64,000 nucleotides of DNA, from positions 91,087-155,086 of the forward strand of contig JAQYUZ010000042.1 in NCBI GenBank assembly GCA_033819885.1. Reading direction: 5' to 3'. The position numbers and the translations under genes were made by a program. The stretch is from Microbotryomycetes sp. JL201 (Eukaryota; Basidiomycota; Microbotryomycetes). The notes beneath the pieces are model-generated. The model was not told where the DNA came from, did no database searches, and saw only the letters and a list, made by a program, of their open reading frames with translations. Positions 36,701 through 49,300 of this stretch are shown here, in pieces. The first letter of the stretch is position 1. Every line of letters starts with the position of its first letter.

Positions 36701-38978
36701 CAAATTTGGACATGCTTGTCGAGACTGTCCAAGTCCGAGGCGCATCCCATCCGAGAGGAGAAGGTAGGCTGCAATGTAGGCGACACGACTCGGCCTTGAC
36801 AAATGTAGCATAGTTGACGCTAGACGATATTCCGAGGTTGTCGAGGTGCAGCTCGATCAGAGTTTCGTAGCCGTCGCGGTCTGACACCATGGGCAGGCTA
36901 TAGCAAATGGTCGAGTTTGAGCCGATCGTGGCATCCAACCAGCCATAAGGGCGGTTTGGGATACTTTCGAGCGTGGCGAGGTCGAGCGAGTCGTATTGCC
37001 AATCCTTCAAGCCCGAGTAAGGCCGTTAGCAAGCTGAAAACCATGAAATGCCTCGCAGCGCTTACTTTTGATGGTTCGCGCGTCGGGATTCGAAAGATGG
37101 TCTCTTCTGTGAACTCTACAAAAACTCGCAAGTGCGTATGCACGCGCAGATCGCCTGGCGCAAGAACGGGCGTCTGAACTGCATTGAAGTAAGTTGTTGG
37201 AGTGAAGGCTTGCTGCAGAAACACCCTGCGAGCGTGAGGAGAATTTGAGCAGGGCCCAAGGAGCCGGTCGTATCAGACATACCTCTGCTTATCTGCCCAC
37301 GGTCCGTACAGCAAGACGCCGCCCTTTATGCTCATGTCGATTCCCCATTCCGGGCTCAGATCGCCGTTGCCAATATCAATGCTTTCCGACAAATGCACAG
37401 CTTGAGAAGCTTCTGGCACCTTGCCGGCCACGTCACAGTAGTACGTCATGTCAAGCTCTGGACTGAGCAACAGTGTTGTGACCTTCGCATATTCCTCGAG
37501 ACGGAGCGCCTGCTGAGATTTCTCAGAAGTTGGCTGATAGCGTGGGAGACCTGTCCAGCCTGGATCGCTGTTCCTAAAACGATCGTTTTTCTTGCCTTGC
37601 TGCCTGCCCGGAATCGACTCGAGCAAAGACGAGAAGCTTGGCAAATCCGCGAACATGGCCGGCCTGCGGAGAAATTCGAGCAGGGAGAACTCTCTGAAAA
37701 CAACGCCAGGATCAGCAGAAGTTTCTCGATGTCGATAGCATCACGACGCCTTACGGTGCGGTTCTCAGTTCTTCGAGTGTGCGCTGTCCACATTCTGTCA
37801 TCGGTTTTTGATAGTCCGGATTGGTACGATGGACGATGCGCGGCTGTGTGAACTTCATCCTATAGACTTCCTTGTAGCTGTCAAATCTAGAGCGGGACTG
37901 TGCATGTGATGTCAGTAATAGACGCAAGACTGGGCCAGGTCTGAAAGACCCACTTTTGCTGCTGAATAAGTTCCGCTAACGCTATGAAATCCAGCAATTA
38001 AAATTGTCGGCGTCGATGGGTTGCCTAAAACGATAGATCCTGTCTTGCAACGGATGTCTATAGGCAAGGCTTCTCGCCACCAATCTGTTGTTGCTTTGGA
38101 AGCAACGCTGTCTTCTCGCCTGCCGTCTTCTGTCATTCTTTCTGGAGAGCTAGAGGAAGAGTGCCTGAGCGTGTTCGACGAGCGTTCGGTTTTGCGGTCG
38201 CTTGAAGACGCGCTCGAACCGACGAGCGGATCGACAACTCCGAATTGCTCGAGGATTGCATCATAGGCTGGTGTGCGATTGTACAAGAACCATTCCGCTC
38301 CGTGCATCGACACCGACAAACGACAAGGTAGGCGAGATTCTTGCAAACAAGCCTCATTAGCTCTGATCGCCTGTCAGGTGGGTCCACAACGTACCAGAGG
38401 GCTTGTCCTCTTCGGACCGAACCTTCCAGAGCCAATACTTCCAGGTGATGTGTCCTAGTGTGCGTCAAGATTGATCAGCTTTCACCTCAAGCTTGAAGCC
38501 CACTGCCACCGCGACTTGCCTCGCGCGATGCGGATGCTTTGGTTTCTGCTGATGTACCTGACATCGTTGAAGATGATCTCTCCGCCCAGAAACGAAAAAG
38601 ACAAGCCGCCAATCTCAAAGTAGCTGTTGTTGCGTTTCCAGTACAGCCGGCGAAGCGTTGTTGCCAGGACCCATCCAACGATACGATTGAAATAGAAGAA
38701 GTACTACATAGAGGGCGAGGTTTGGTGAGCTTGCTGTGTACACCTCAAAGTGAGCTGCAGAGTCTCACAAAGATGATGAGAATGACGACGACGATGTTCT
38801 CGACCTGGGCAACGCAGCCGAGCGTCAACTGTGAACCCTTTCCGGCAACGACGGGGTCGAACAGGCTAACCAAGTACAGCCAGTTCAGATATATGCTACC
38901 GCTGGCGCGCAAGGAAGACACGGAATCGCGGGCAACGAGGTGCACAAGCTGTGGCACGAGCGATGCCGGCGCGGGCAT
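27721..38978 (-). CDS. CSF1: Csf1/BLTP1-type bridge-like lipid transfer protein
   Basis: This giant gene has about 20 exons and a product I estimate at roughly 3,300 residues (yeast Csf1 is about 2,960). The family forms long hydrophobic-groove bridges that move phospholipids between the ER and other membranes, and in yeast it supplies lipid for GPI-anchor synthesis. The N-terminus has a membrane anchor (QVENIVVVILIIF joined to YFFYFNRIVGWVLATTL), then the conserved FEIGGLSFSFLGGEIIFNDV, IARGHITWKYWLW and GAEWFLYNRTPAYD blocks. Later blocks include SRFDSYKEVYRMKF, MTYYCDVAGK, DIGNGDLSPEWGIDM, GGVLLYGPWADKQR and FTPTTYF. The C-terminus PPLEWIGLQRDRFPAW matches the family. The largest exons are about 34241-32427 and 32387-29268. 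One intron (38519-38455) uses a GC donor. Internal exon edges in 28000-29300 and 34250-36400 are approximate. Confidence 0.92.
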
Positions 38979-39680
38979 TGCTGGGCGCCGCTAGCCACTT
39001 CCCATCGGCACTAGAGAACCAAGCCAACTTTGTCAGTGTGCCGAGTAGTGCTGCGTATGGCTCGGGCACGTGACGCGTCTGGCGAGTGCAACGCGGTCGA
39101 CCGCGCCGCGCACGGGCCACCTCTGTCATTGTTTCTGATGGTCACTCCTCCTGTGTAGTAAGGCTCGACCTAAATTGCAGCCATCGGCTGAGGAATGATG
39201 TTCGATTTTTAGTTTAGCTCAGTATTTCTCATAAAGCAGAAACTTCGCTGTAGTGCTGCCGTGGGGTCGAATCCGAATAGCATTGCAGCAGCTGAAAGTA
39301 GCAATCGAGCACTCCGACACACGTTCTCTTGTTTTGTTGCTCTGCACAAGGCAGAACCGAAGAGTACAGGTCGAAGAGTGTTTGCCGACCATGTTCCTAA
39401 GCGATAGCATAGCAGTCTGCCGTAATAGGGCTGGTTGAATAATGAAGTATTACAAAACATGATTCATGACAAGCACCGAGATCTTGAATTCCGCAGACTA
39501 GCTTTTTCGCACGCTTCGCGAGGCGTTGCACTGCGCACAAGTAAAAAAAGGTTTACACCCTTCCACCTTCTTGCCTGCTCGGACATACACACCTCCACAT
39601 GACACAACCATGCAGAGCTATTCCTAGGATTTGTCAGCACTGTGATGTGATTTATGCAACCAACACACTGTGAAATGACA
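38979..39680. other. Intergenic region upstream of CSF1
   Basis: About 700 bp with the CSF1 promoter next to its start at 38978 and the 3' side of the small minus-strand ORF. Frames of 60-80 codons near 39209-39460 have no features. No RNA gene was recognised. Confidence 0.5.
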
Positions 39681-40064
39681 TCACCGGTGTTCCGCCAGTG
39701 AAGGCGGAAGGGGCAAGTGATCGCCCAAGCGCAAAAACTCCGCCTTTCGCAACGGGTACTGCGCGAGAAATATCCGACACATCTTTGTAATCATGCCTCT
39801 CGTGTGCTGAACCGATGCTTCGGAGGCTTCGGAGTTGAATACCCAAAATCTTTGCGCCTCAACTGGCTTTGAAGCCTCGACCTTGTACCACAACATGAGG
39901 GCGCCAGACGGCGCTGCACCTCTGCCAAAAGGACTCGCATGTAGGTTGTCGGTTTGTTGACTGTGAAGACGAGCGCGCTCTCTGACTCTTCGATCCAGGC
40001 GCGCGTTGCAAGGCTCGGAAGACGCGGTAGGTCTCGCGGAAGGCTCAGATGTCAGTTTACTCAT
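39681..40064 (-). CDS. Hypothetical 127-residue protein
   Basis: A single-exon frame with an ATG start at 40064 and a stop at 39681. The second half (ALMLWYKVEASKPVEAQ, RFWVFNSEASEAS, MCRIFLAQYPLRKAEFLRL) looks like a folded alpha/beta segment. The first half is Arg/Ser-rich and could be leader if the Met of ALMLWY is the true start. I recognise no family. Its start overlaps by 16 bp the start of the Ser-rich gene on the other strand (40049), which weakens one of the two models. It may also have unseen introns. Confidence 0.4.
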   Translation of the reverse strand: MSKLTSEPSARPTASSEPCNARLDRRVRERARLHSQQTDNLHASPFGRGAAPSGALMLWYKVEASKPVEAQRFWVFNSEASEASVQHTRGMITKMCRIFLAQYPLRKAEFLRLGDHLPLPPSLAEHR

Positions 40065-41555
40065 GTGTATGGCTCAGATGCTCTGGTGAGAAGCCTGCAT
40101 GTGCTGCATGTTTGCGATCTGGTGAGTAAACGAATCGCTTCGCCTTGATCAGTTCGTCGCTGACTTCGTCTCGACTCCCTGTTACAGCGCGCTTCAAGCA
40201 CATAGCGCCAGATCAAGTTTTGTGTCTATATGGCGATGAAGCCGATGAAGTGGATGCCACCGTGGCCCGCGAAATTGCCCGACGTAAGCACAAGCTCGCC
40301 GCTCGCGCTCTGTCGCTGCCGATCACGGGACAGCCCTTGGGCGGCTGCGAAGCGATCGCCCAATCAACTTCCGGGCGCTCGGCTTTTGCTGCATGCGCCA
40401 TTGAACAAGCACACAGCTCGCTGACAAATACTTCTATATGTATGCCATACAGGTCCGAAGCAACCGAGGCTGTCCTTGGATGATCGGTTTCCGTCAGCGA
40501 GTTCGATCGCTTCAACCAGCAGCGCGTCGTCTTTACTGTCTTTACAGACGGCCGCCAGCAGCAGCACATCTGTCGCAACGTTGTCGTCACTTTCTTCCCC
40601 ATGGCAAACGTGGCAGGCGCCTCCATACGACCTTTCTGCGCTAAACCGCTCCGCTGCGCAATTTGTTCTGCCCGCATTGCGTCAGCACGTGCCTGTGCCC
40701 GTCTGCGAAGCATCCCCAGTGCCATCGGCATCTCACGGGCTGCCTCGGATGCCAGATTCCGCCGCCCAGCATACATTTTCGAGTTCTTCTGATGGTGCGG
40801 CGTTTGCAAATCGACCGAGCCCGGCGTCGCGATCGCAGTGGCGGTCCACAACCTTTCCCCCGATTTCTTCTGCGACAGCTCCCCCTCGTACAAGAACGAT
40901 GAATGCGCGACTCAAGGGGGTGTCACCGACTGCAAGTCTTGCGGACCGTCGGCGGGCGGCACCCTTGTCGATTGCGCTGCCCAGGCCACCGGTACCGACT
41001 TCTGCGCCACCACGTCCAGCATCCGTCGTGTACCTCCCGAGCGAGCGCATTTCCTCGGTATCGGCTTCGGTGACATCGTCACCTTCAACCTCGCCAACCG
41101 CTTTCTCACATGCTGCGCGCGTCATGGCGTCCTGTGTCGTACCAGCGAGTGCGCCTGCGACGTGTTCAACGTTTGGCGAGAATGACGTCTCGAGGCCGCC
41201 ATCTCCAATTACTTTCCCCGAGGATGCATATCAAGGTTTTGACGAATCTCCGGTCTATACGCCATACAAGCTCGACACGTTTGACGGTGTGGCGCCTACG
41301 ATCTCGTTGACAGGCTCGCCCGAAAGGACGACCAGTCTTGGCGGAATGTCTGGTTTCGCCGACGATTTACCTGTTGCGACACCTTTGCGCGAGCTGTTGG
41401 AGGAACAATACGCCTTGCCCGTCGCGACTGCAAGCTCGTTCGGCGGCAAGTTGAGCGTCGGGGCTGGCAGTGGCACATTCAGCCCATGGCCTCTGTATCA
41501 ACCTGCAGGTTTGCCCACTCCCGATGTGACAGATTCGTATAAACCCGAAGCATGA
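40049..41555 (+). CDS. Ser/Pro-rich low-complexity protein of unknown function
   Basis: Three exons (40049-40121, 40188-40283, 40453-41555) join in phase: MSVYSCVWLRCSGEKPACAA, ARFKHIAPDQVLCLYGDEAD, REIARR, then PKQPRLSLDDRFPSASSIAS. The first ATG is preceded by an in-frame TAG, and both donors are canonical (gtgagt, gtaagc). The remaining 365 residues are rich in Ser, Ala, Pro and Thr, with short motifs such as RPPSPITFPEDAYQGF and PVYTPYKLDTFDG near the C-terminus. This composition suggests a disordered, phosphorylated regulator. No domain is recognised. It is followed by the TPR gene on the same strand. Confidence 0.6.
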
Positions 41556-41831
41556 TAGAAAGTAGTTGATGACTTGTGATAGATGAGCCGTGCACCTCCT
41601 GTTGTAACCGTTTGACCGGGTTATGAGACAAACGTTGTCTCACCGCAGACTGCGAGACCACGCCGGTCGCAGCACCCAAGAGAACACCTTCCGCGGAATT
41701 AGCCGGGCCAGCCACATCACGACACAGAGTGATCTTGACCGGTGCCACGGTTTGGCAAAGCGCGTTCTGTGCTGCTGCATCTGCCCTACAGACGCGCCGA
41801 CGCGGCAGACGAAAGCGGCGCGGATGCCTGG

Positions 41832-43686
41832 ATGGCGGTAGCCCCGCATGCGACACACGTCCTGACGGCACGTGTTTCTCTGCTGTCAACTTCTAGTGGT
41901 GTGGCTGCTGGCGCGGGAGCAGCTGGCGTTGGTGCGCTGCAGCCGATCGCCGAAGAGGCCCCGGCGACATGCCACCACTCGCACAGCCCACCGTCATCTG
42001 CTGCGTCATCCATCATGCTCGCAGACAGGTCCAACATGGTTCCGCGCAAGACGTCCATCAGGAGAAAACCTGCGCCGCCACTGCCAGACGAATCGGTGGC
42101 ACCGCAGCGCCACTTGCAAACTGCAGAGCAACAGGGACAGAAAAAGTCAGGCACAATACACCAAAAGACGAGCAAAAAGCCTCAGAGGTCATCAGAAGAC
42201 GCAGCTCTCTTCAGCGAAGCAAAATCGCTGTATGAAGCCGGCGTCGAGAGCGCAAAGAAAAAGTCTGGACAACTTGGTGCGCTGCCCCTCTTTCGTCAGG
42301 CAAGTGCGCACCGCTTCTCCACACATGATTGCATGAGCTGACATGTATCGGCACCCGCGCAGGCATACAAGGTGTTTGGCGAACTCGGTTGCGTGCCCCA
42401 GGCAAACAAGTCGCTCTGGAAGTTGGCCATGACGCTCGCGACGATCGGACACGACTCGTCTAAAGCCCATAAATACGAAGAGGCTTTGAACATGTACTCC
42501 GAGGTGAGGTGGCGTCCAGCGAGGTGCGTCAGATAGGATTGGCTGACCGGCAGTGTTCAGGCTCGCGCTTTGTTTCGCCACATCGGAGAGAGACCAAAGG
42601 AAGCTATGGCTTTGTATCAGAGTGGACTGGTATATGTCTCGCTTCGCGAACATGAGCAGGCCATGCTGCTCATTAAAGAGGTCAGTCGAGCTCGTACCGT
42701 GAAGTGGGATGAGCGCTCACCAAGGTTTCTTGACCCAGGCTGGCCGTTTGTTCGCTGAAGTTGGCGACGAGTCAAACGAGGCTATGTGCATGTGTGAGAC
42801 TGCAAACGTCATGAAGCGCAGAGACGCACCGGCGGCGATTGAATACTTCAAGCACGCTCTGTTAATTTATTTGCGCACAAGAGACTCTTTCCGTGAAGCA
42901 AAAACTCTGTATGCGATTGGAGCACTTGCTTCAACGCAGAAGAACTATGCAGAAGCGTTCGCGTATCTGCAACAGGTGCGCCATCGAACGTCGTCCCCTG
43001 TGAAAGCGTCCGGCTAATCTTGTTTGTTTGAGCTAGGCTCGCGTGATCTTTCGCCAGAGAGGCGATTCTATCAACGTCGCAAACTGCTCTTACCAGCTTG
43101 GCAAACTGTATAACCGGGCACAGGAGCTCGAACTGTCTGTTGGCTGCTTCGAAGATGTCAGCTGACAAACTCTTGAGTTTTATAGTGTTTCTGACGTTCG
43201 TTTCTTTTACAGGCAAGCCAATGCTACCGCGCATGTGGTCGACTCGTTGATGAGGGCTGGTGCTACTACAGACTCGGTCTTGCCATGCTCAAAGCCAATG
43301 ATCGCTCGACCGCGGCAGACTACTTGACTGAAGCTCGTACTCTGTTCAAAATGACTGACGAGCGGCAAGCCGAAGCCAGCTGTCTTATGAGGCTCGGTGA
43401 AATCATCAGACACGTTGACAAGGATGGCGCAAAACAATGCTGGGAACAAGTCGTCGCTTTGATCGGCAAAGACAAGAATGAGGATCGCCGCGTACGCAGA
43501 GTGTCAATGTGGCTAGACAAACTTGAATTCGATGAGGACACGACCATGTCCAGTCCGACGATGTGGGAGTCACCGATGACCGACTCCGGATTTGAGCAAG
43601 TAGCAGACGACAACGACCACAGGCGATACCGTCAACAAGAGCTTGAAGACGACGCTGCTTGGTGGAATTCCAACAAGGCACATTGA
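41832..43686 (+). CDS. TPR-repeat protein
   Basis: At least six exons encode about 560 residues. The N-terminal 110 residues are Ser/Ala-rich and disordered (start uncertain: ATG at 41832, with another at about 42015). The rest is a solenoid of six to seven tetratricopeptide-like helical pairs: AYKVFGELGCVPQANKSLWK, YEEALNMYSEV, ARALFRHIGERPKEAMALYQ, AGRLFAEVGDESNEAM, AAIEYFKHALLIYLRTRDS, YAEAFAYLQQ, ARVIFRQRGDSINVANCSYQ and ADYLTEARTLFKMTDERQAE. The pattern A-x-x-[LI]-[FY]-x-x-x-G-D/E at repeat starts resembles GPSM/LGN-like or Fem-like TPR arrays. Introns fall at repeat boundaries (near 42297, 42504, 42679, 42976, 43156). The acidic tail ends EDDAAWWNSNKAH. It is an adaptor by architecture; partners are unknown. 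Confidence 0.75.
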
Positions 43687-43877
43687 CATTATTGTATACT
43701 ATTTCTTCTTGATAGACACTGAAACTCAAGCTCGGGCTGGTCCTGCTGACTACCTCTTTATTTGTTTTACTTCGATTTCATGACTTTATACACGACGTAT
43801 CGTGTTTGCTGCCATAACAGCTCTCCATTATTTGCACAAAGAGACTCGAAGACTGATTGGTATAACAACAATGATAT

Positions 43878-45853
43878 CTACTCATCGTCGCTCGAGTCTG
43901 GTAACAAATCGGCTTCCATCTCTTCTCTCCGCTTGACTTCGTTCTGAGCAGCCATCAAACCTTTCTGGCCTCTCATTCCCGGCAAGACTTGACCAGTTGC
44001 AGTCGAGCTCTTTGGTATCTTGCTCGCATAACTTGACCGTGATGGAATCTTGTTCGCCCTGCGAGGTCCACCCTTGCCTTTTCCGATCCCGCTAGAAGAC
44101 ACTGCTTTGTTTGGAGATGAATGAACGCCATCAGAAATGACGGGCTTGGTTGTCACGGTGGCGTTTGGTGCAGACACGTCCTCAAAATCACTGTCATCGT
44201 CATCGTCATCATCCTCGCTGTCGTCGCTCTCGCTCTCGCTTTCTTTCAAAGCTTGGTACACCATGCTGGGTATCACAGCCGTCTTCATCGAAACTTGCGG
44301 GTGAGGTCTCGCTGTTGTCGTAGGAGCTTTAGGGACTTGTGCCTGTGGTCGGGCTGATGAAGGCTTGTCTCGCTGTGATGATATTTCCTTGGTTTGTGTC
44401 GCTTCATTGGCTTGTGTCGACGCCAAAGGAAGTGATTGCTGCCGCACTGCAGGCTTCTTTGCTGCACCCGTACTCAAAACAGAGCCAGGTTTGACGAGGT
44501 ATCCTTCTGGTATGCCTCCATCACTCGCCCCATCAGATGAACCACTAGCCGAGCTGTCATCATCTTCGTCATCTTCATCTTCTTCCGACGACGATGCCAG
44601 TACCGCACCGTGCGGAACAGACTTGCGCGCCACGGACGGCCGATTGGCCTTTTTAGGAGACATTGACCGTTTGCGCGCTGTAGATCCTGCTGCTGCGGGT
44701 GCTTGAGCGGGAGCAGCGTTGAGAGCGCGCTCAAACTTTGACTCTGTCGTTTGCTCGGTCGTCGGAGCTTTTTTCTTATTCGAGATCGAAGCGGCATGGG
44801 CAGCGGGCGACTCGAAACGAACATTCTTGGCCGAATGAACGTCTACTGCTCTTGACTGTTCATTCGACATCGGTCTGTCTTTTGGCTGGCTTATCCTCTG
44901 CGCGCTTTCTTCTCCAAACGACATTTCGCCAAAGTCTTCAACCTCTGGTGCGGCCACTCGCACCGAAGCTCGCTTCTGTGAGCTAGCTCTGCTCGATGCG
45001 GGACTGTTGGGAGCTGTTCGCCAATCCATACTGTCTTCCGAAGCGCTGCCATAATCTGATGCGTTGCTCCGCGGCGCCGTACCACGTCCACGGAGATGAT
45101 TAGGCACAGCCAGCAACGGCGATCTTCCGAGGTCTTCTTCATCGTCGCGCGACCTCTTTATGGGGCTCGATCCGAGTCTGGGAGACGACTGTGCGGTTGT
45201 GGACCGTTTTATTGCCGGAGGGGATGTTGCAGACGGCACGTGCTGATTCTCGCGATCGAACGTGAGCTTGAGCGTATAATTGACTCTCTCCAAGGCAAAA
45301 CTCTGTGAGAGCGTAAGAGCAGAATCATTGTCAGTTCTCGGTTGATGAGCCACTCCCCTCGATTGTGGCGGCACTCTGTTCTTACCTGCAAATCGTCATC
45401 CCACACTAGCACACAGTCGACCGCTTTTGTGTCTTCTATCTTTCCGACGAACCCGTGCATCCCAGTCATTGAAGGTTCCATGTGGCTTTTTTTGCCGTTG
45501 TTGGCTGAGGAAGCCGACGAGGCAGCCGAAGTCGAAGCAAACGTCGCGTACACGCTCGCCGGCGCCGCGGTCACTCCGGTTGTTTCGTTTCCATTCACGT
45601 GAGCGTGTGAAGCCCATATCTTGCCTGGTTTGGAATTGTCCAAGCTGCCTGGCTTGGTCGAATCTGATGACCGAGCGCACAAGTCAGCTAATGGGTCCGA
45701 CGAGCTGTCGAAAGTGTCCCACACCGCCTCACATCTGATTGCAACGAGTGACTCGGCGTCACCTGACCGACCAGAGTCGCGTGCAGCGCCTGCGTTCCAG
45801 AAGCTCGCGCCAAAATGAATGTCGTGCAGCGTATCAGACTCGCTCTGGGCCAT
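43878..45853 (-). CDS. EAF-type (ELL-associated factor) transcription elongation protein
   Basis: Two exons (45853 to about 45387, then about 45306-43878) give about 630 residues. The N-terminal domain runs from DIHFGASFWNAG through SLVAIRCEAVWDTFD to FVGKIEDTKAVDCVLVWDDD, continuing after the intron with SFALERVNYTLKLTFDRE. The DCVLVWDDD...ALER..Y.LKL signature is that of EAF proteins, which pair with ELL to stimulate RNA polymerase II elongation. The C-terminal 450 residues are Ser-rich and acidic (runs of EEDEDDEDDD) with basic patches, as in other EAFs, where this part is transactivating. Start 45853 gives MAQSESDTLHD directly before the conserved block; in-frame codons upstream look like leader. 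The call rests on a short N-terminal signature. Confidence 0.72.
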
Positions 45854-46316
45854 GACGGAGCCAGTAGAAGGGTGTACAGTTGCAGACGCCGTCGACGGGT
45901 GTACGCGTGGTCGTCCTGGAGAGCGGGAGCAGCTGGCGAAGCTGCCAGGTGGGGCGGGTTCGCGCCCACACGGCCTGTGGCGGATCTTATGTGAACGACG
46001 CCGGCACACACAGACGAGTAGCACCAGATTATCGGCCGTGCGTGCCACTGTCGGCTGTTGGATCGCTAGGTCACTGCCGGCATTCGCCAGTGCAAGAGAC
46101 TGCTGCGCACGTCCCCGGCCCGAATATGTTCTCAGCCTTGCACACTGGACAGCACGACTGTGAATGCCCATATGTCGCAAACTCATGGCCGGCAAGCTCA
46201 GTCATCCCTTTCTTTGTCCTCCTCAGACCTCCTGTCGCTTAGGAAACCTTGAACCTTTGTACAAGAGTTTGCGGGAACGACAACCTTGATACTACTACAT
46301 AACTCTTTCGTATATA
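45854..46316. other. Spacer between EAF and acyl-CoA oxidase genes
   Basis: 463 bp, EAF promoter plus the acyl-CoA oxidase 3' untranslated region. The minus-strand frame of EAF continues upstream to 46195 without a stop but looks non-coding (Arg/Cys-rich). No further element was noticed. Confidence 0.5.
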
Positions 46317-49300
46317 TCACTTGTCTTTCTTGGCAGCGCGATCTTGCAGCTGCTGTCGGTTCTTGTCCGTTTGCTCAGCCTTGGCTTGCTTTGCCTCTTC
46401 AGCTTCCTTGCGCGCCTCTTCTCGCTCTTCTTGGATCTCGTTGATCTCGTCATCCAGAGACATGTCCTCAGCGTCATCGAGCTCGAGCGGTTCACGCTCG
46501 AGCAAAGGCCGGATAATGCGCTCAAAGTCTACGAGGGCGTGACACATATCAGCGACCGGAAAAAGGGCCCGTTTTGCGCATCAAACTCACAAGGATGTTG
46601 AGTCTCGTGCGGGTTAGACTCTTTGACGCGGTCAAAATAGACTTTGTACACGTCACCATTGTAGACGCCAAGAGGCGAGTTGATCTTGGAGCGCGCAATA
46701 TCAGCATAAAGGGTCCGGCAATGACGGTGTACAGAGTCACTCACGATGTGATCCGAGTAATTGAATGAATCGACGAGCAGAACAGCGCTCTTGCGCAGCT
46801 CAAGGCACAAGTCTGTCACAGCGGCAGTGATCAAGTCCATCTGGTGAGGCGTATAGAACTGCCGGATGACAAACAGTCAGCACCGTCCAACTCGAGCAGA
46901 CAGCCGGTCCAAGCTCACCTTGTACTTCAAGAAAGGCCCCGCATTCTCCTCGATGCTCCACGCGCCATACAATGACAGCACCTTTTCGAGCGTCTTGATG
47001 ACACCGTTGTTAGGGTCCTCCGTCTTGGCAAGCTCGGCGATACCAGCTTTGAACTGCCTATAGATATAACCACTCGTATGAATCTTGGCTGCGACGAATC
47101 GCTCTTGGGAGCACATCTCGAGCGCCTCTTCCTTGTCTTTGCCCTCCTTCAAGAATTGATCGAACCGATCGGCGGCGTTCTTGACTACATTGGCAGAAAT
47201 GCAAGCCCAAGCCTGATCAAGAGTATCGAAGTGCATGACTTTGTCGTCAGACTCGCACTTTGTCGTCAAAACGCCAGGCAGACCGTTGAGGTAAGCCGTG
47301 CCACCCGGCAGCTTCTCGCCCTTCTTAGCGTCAGCGTACGACTGAACGAGCGATCGGCCGCTCTGCAGAGCCAGAATAGTGTTGTCGCCTTCCCATGTGC
47401 ACTGCACCGCTTGATCGTTGTACATGCTCGCCAAACCCGTGTAGCTAGAGTAACCGTGACCGCCGCAGCTTGCTCGGCACTTTTCGATCGTCTCGAGCGC
47501 GCCCCATGTGCAGAACGCCTTCAAACCCGCACTCGTTGCGTGCGTCTCTTTCAGCTTGTCAAACACGTCCTTCGTCTCGTCCTCATCGGCATCGGCGCCA
47601 AAGCTTTCGAGTTGCTCAGTTAGAGACTCGTACATCGCCGTCATCTGCACGCCAGTGAAGCCGAATGCGACAGCTTGTGCGAGCAAAGGCAACAAACGTC
47701 GTTGATGAATAGGGTAATCAATGATTTGCGACTCGAACTGTCGAAAAAAAGGAGAATGAGGGACGGCGAGAAAGCATAGTTGTCTTGCACACTCACTTCC
47801 TTGCTGCCAATCTTGAATTGGCGACGCACGGCAGCGTACCGCACAGCAATGACGAGCGCCTTCTTGGCAACGTTGGCGGCGTCGGCAACCATTGCCGTCC
47901 GTCCTTGCAGCAGGGCGCCGTATGTGAGTTGGGCGAGCGGTGCCTTGAAAACTTGACCGTCGCGAGTGACTTGAGTGTGTTTCATCAACATGTAGGCGCG
48001 AGGGATGCGGACGTTGGTGAATTGGCTGGTGGGATGAACATCAGCGACGAACAAGGACTCGCTCTCGGCAGACGGTGGGGGCCTCACATCCAACCATTGT
48101 CGATACCGTCACGTCCCATTTTCTTGCCAATATCGCCGATTGTGATACCCGGCAGCAAGGTGAACGTCCTATGCCAACGAGTTTAGTTTGGAAGGAGTGC
48201 ATACGTTGAAAATCTGGCTCACTTAGGATCACGCAACGGCGTGATGAACGTATGTGTGCCGTGCGACGTGCCATTGACAACCAGCTGGGCAAAGACAGCG
48301 CAATGCGTGGCAGTTTGCGCGGCACCTGCAAACGCAAATAGTCAGCTAGGAGTCGCAGACTCGGCTACTGCACAAAGTCACTCGCCTCCGATCCACCATT
48401 TGGTGGCGCTAACAGATGGCGTGTGGATGACGAATTGATCGGCAGCCTCATCAAACGTAGCAGTCGTTTCAAGACCAGCAACATTGGAGCCATGAGCCAG
48501 TTCCGTCATGCCGAAGCAACCGGCCATGCCATTCAGACCAAGCACGCCCTTCTCGAGCCAGTACGAGAATTGATTGGCAGTAGCACCTGACCTGATTGCG
48601 CCGAGGAACAAGCCGTAGTGCACACCAAAACGTGTCCAAAAAGCGGGATCGGCACTGAAAATAGGATGATCAGTGTGTCGACCGTCAGAGGGCTTGCTAC
48701 GGGACTTACATGCCGATCAACTCCATTCGTTTTGTGAACACGTCCAGTTTTTCATTGATCACAAAGTGAACCATTGACCTGAACTTGGCCATTGTGCGCT
48801 CGCGGACCTCGTTCTTGGTCAAATCGTGAATGTCGCTGAGCTGATCGAGGAGACAAAGCCAAGTTCAGTACATCCTCGAGTTTTCTCGTTGATAAACACC
48901 GCGATGCCGCTCACTTTGAACAACGGATCTCGCTCGATTTCCTGCAAGAGCGCAACCCAATCAGAGTAAGTTTTCTTGCTCAGACGAGGGGTGTCAGTGT
49001 CACAGATGCTTGCCTGCATAAACCTCTCCTTGAGTTCGACATCTGCAAAAGTGGCGCAAGTGGTAAACAGAAAAGATGCGCATGTCAGCGCTGCCCGCCG
49101 CGAACTTGCCGCAGCCGGAAACCGAAGACGAGCCCGATCTGTTCAGTCGGGCCATGCTGACATGCAGAGAGTGGCGCACAGCGTGTGGAAGAGCTTGATA
49201 AAGCACGACATCTTGCACCCTGCCAATATACACGCGTCGATTACGAGAAAACGCCACTCTTTGCGTTCGGCTTTTATCGAAATCCGCGGACGAGTCACGC

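Noticed and set aside
39660-39720. ccgcc...ggcgg hairpin at the end of the 127-codon ORF read as a terminator
   Set aside because: Intrinsic hairpin terminators are bacterial, and in this nuclear fungal context the small inverted repeat has no such meaning.
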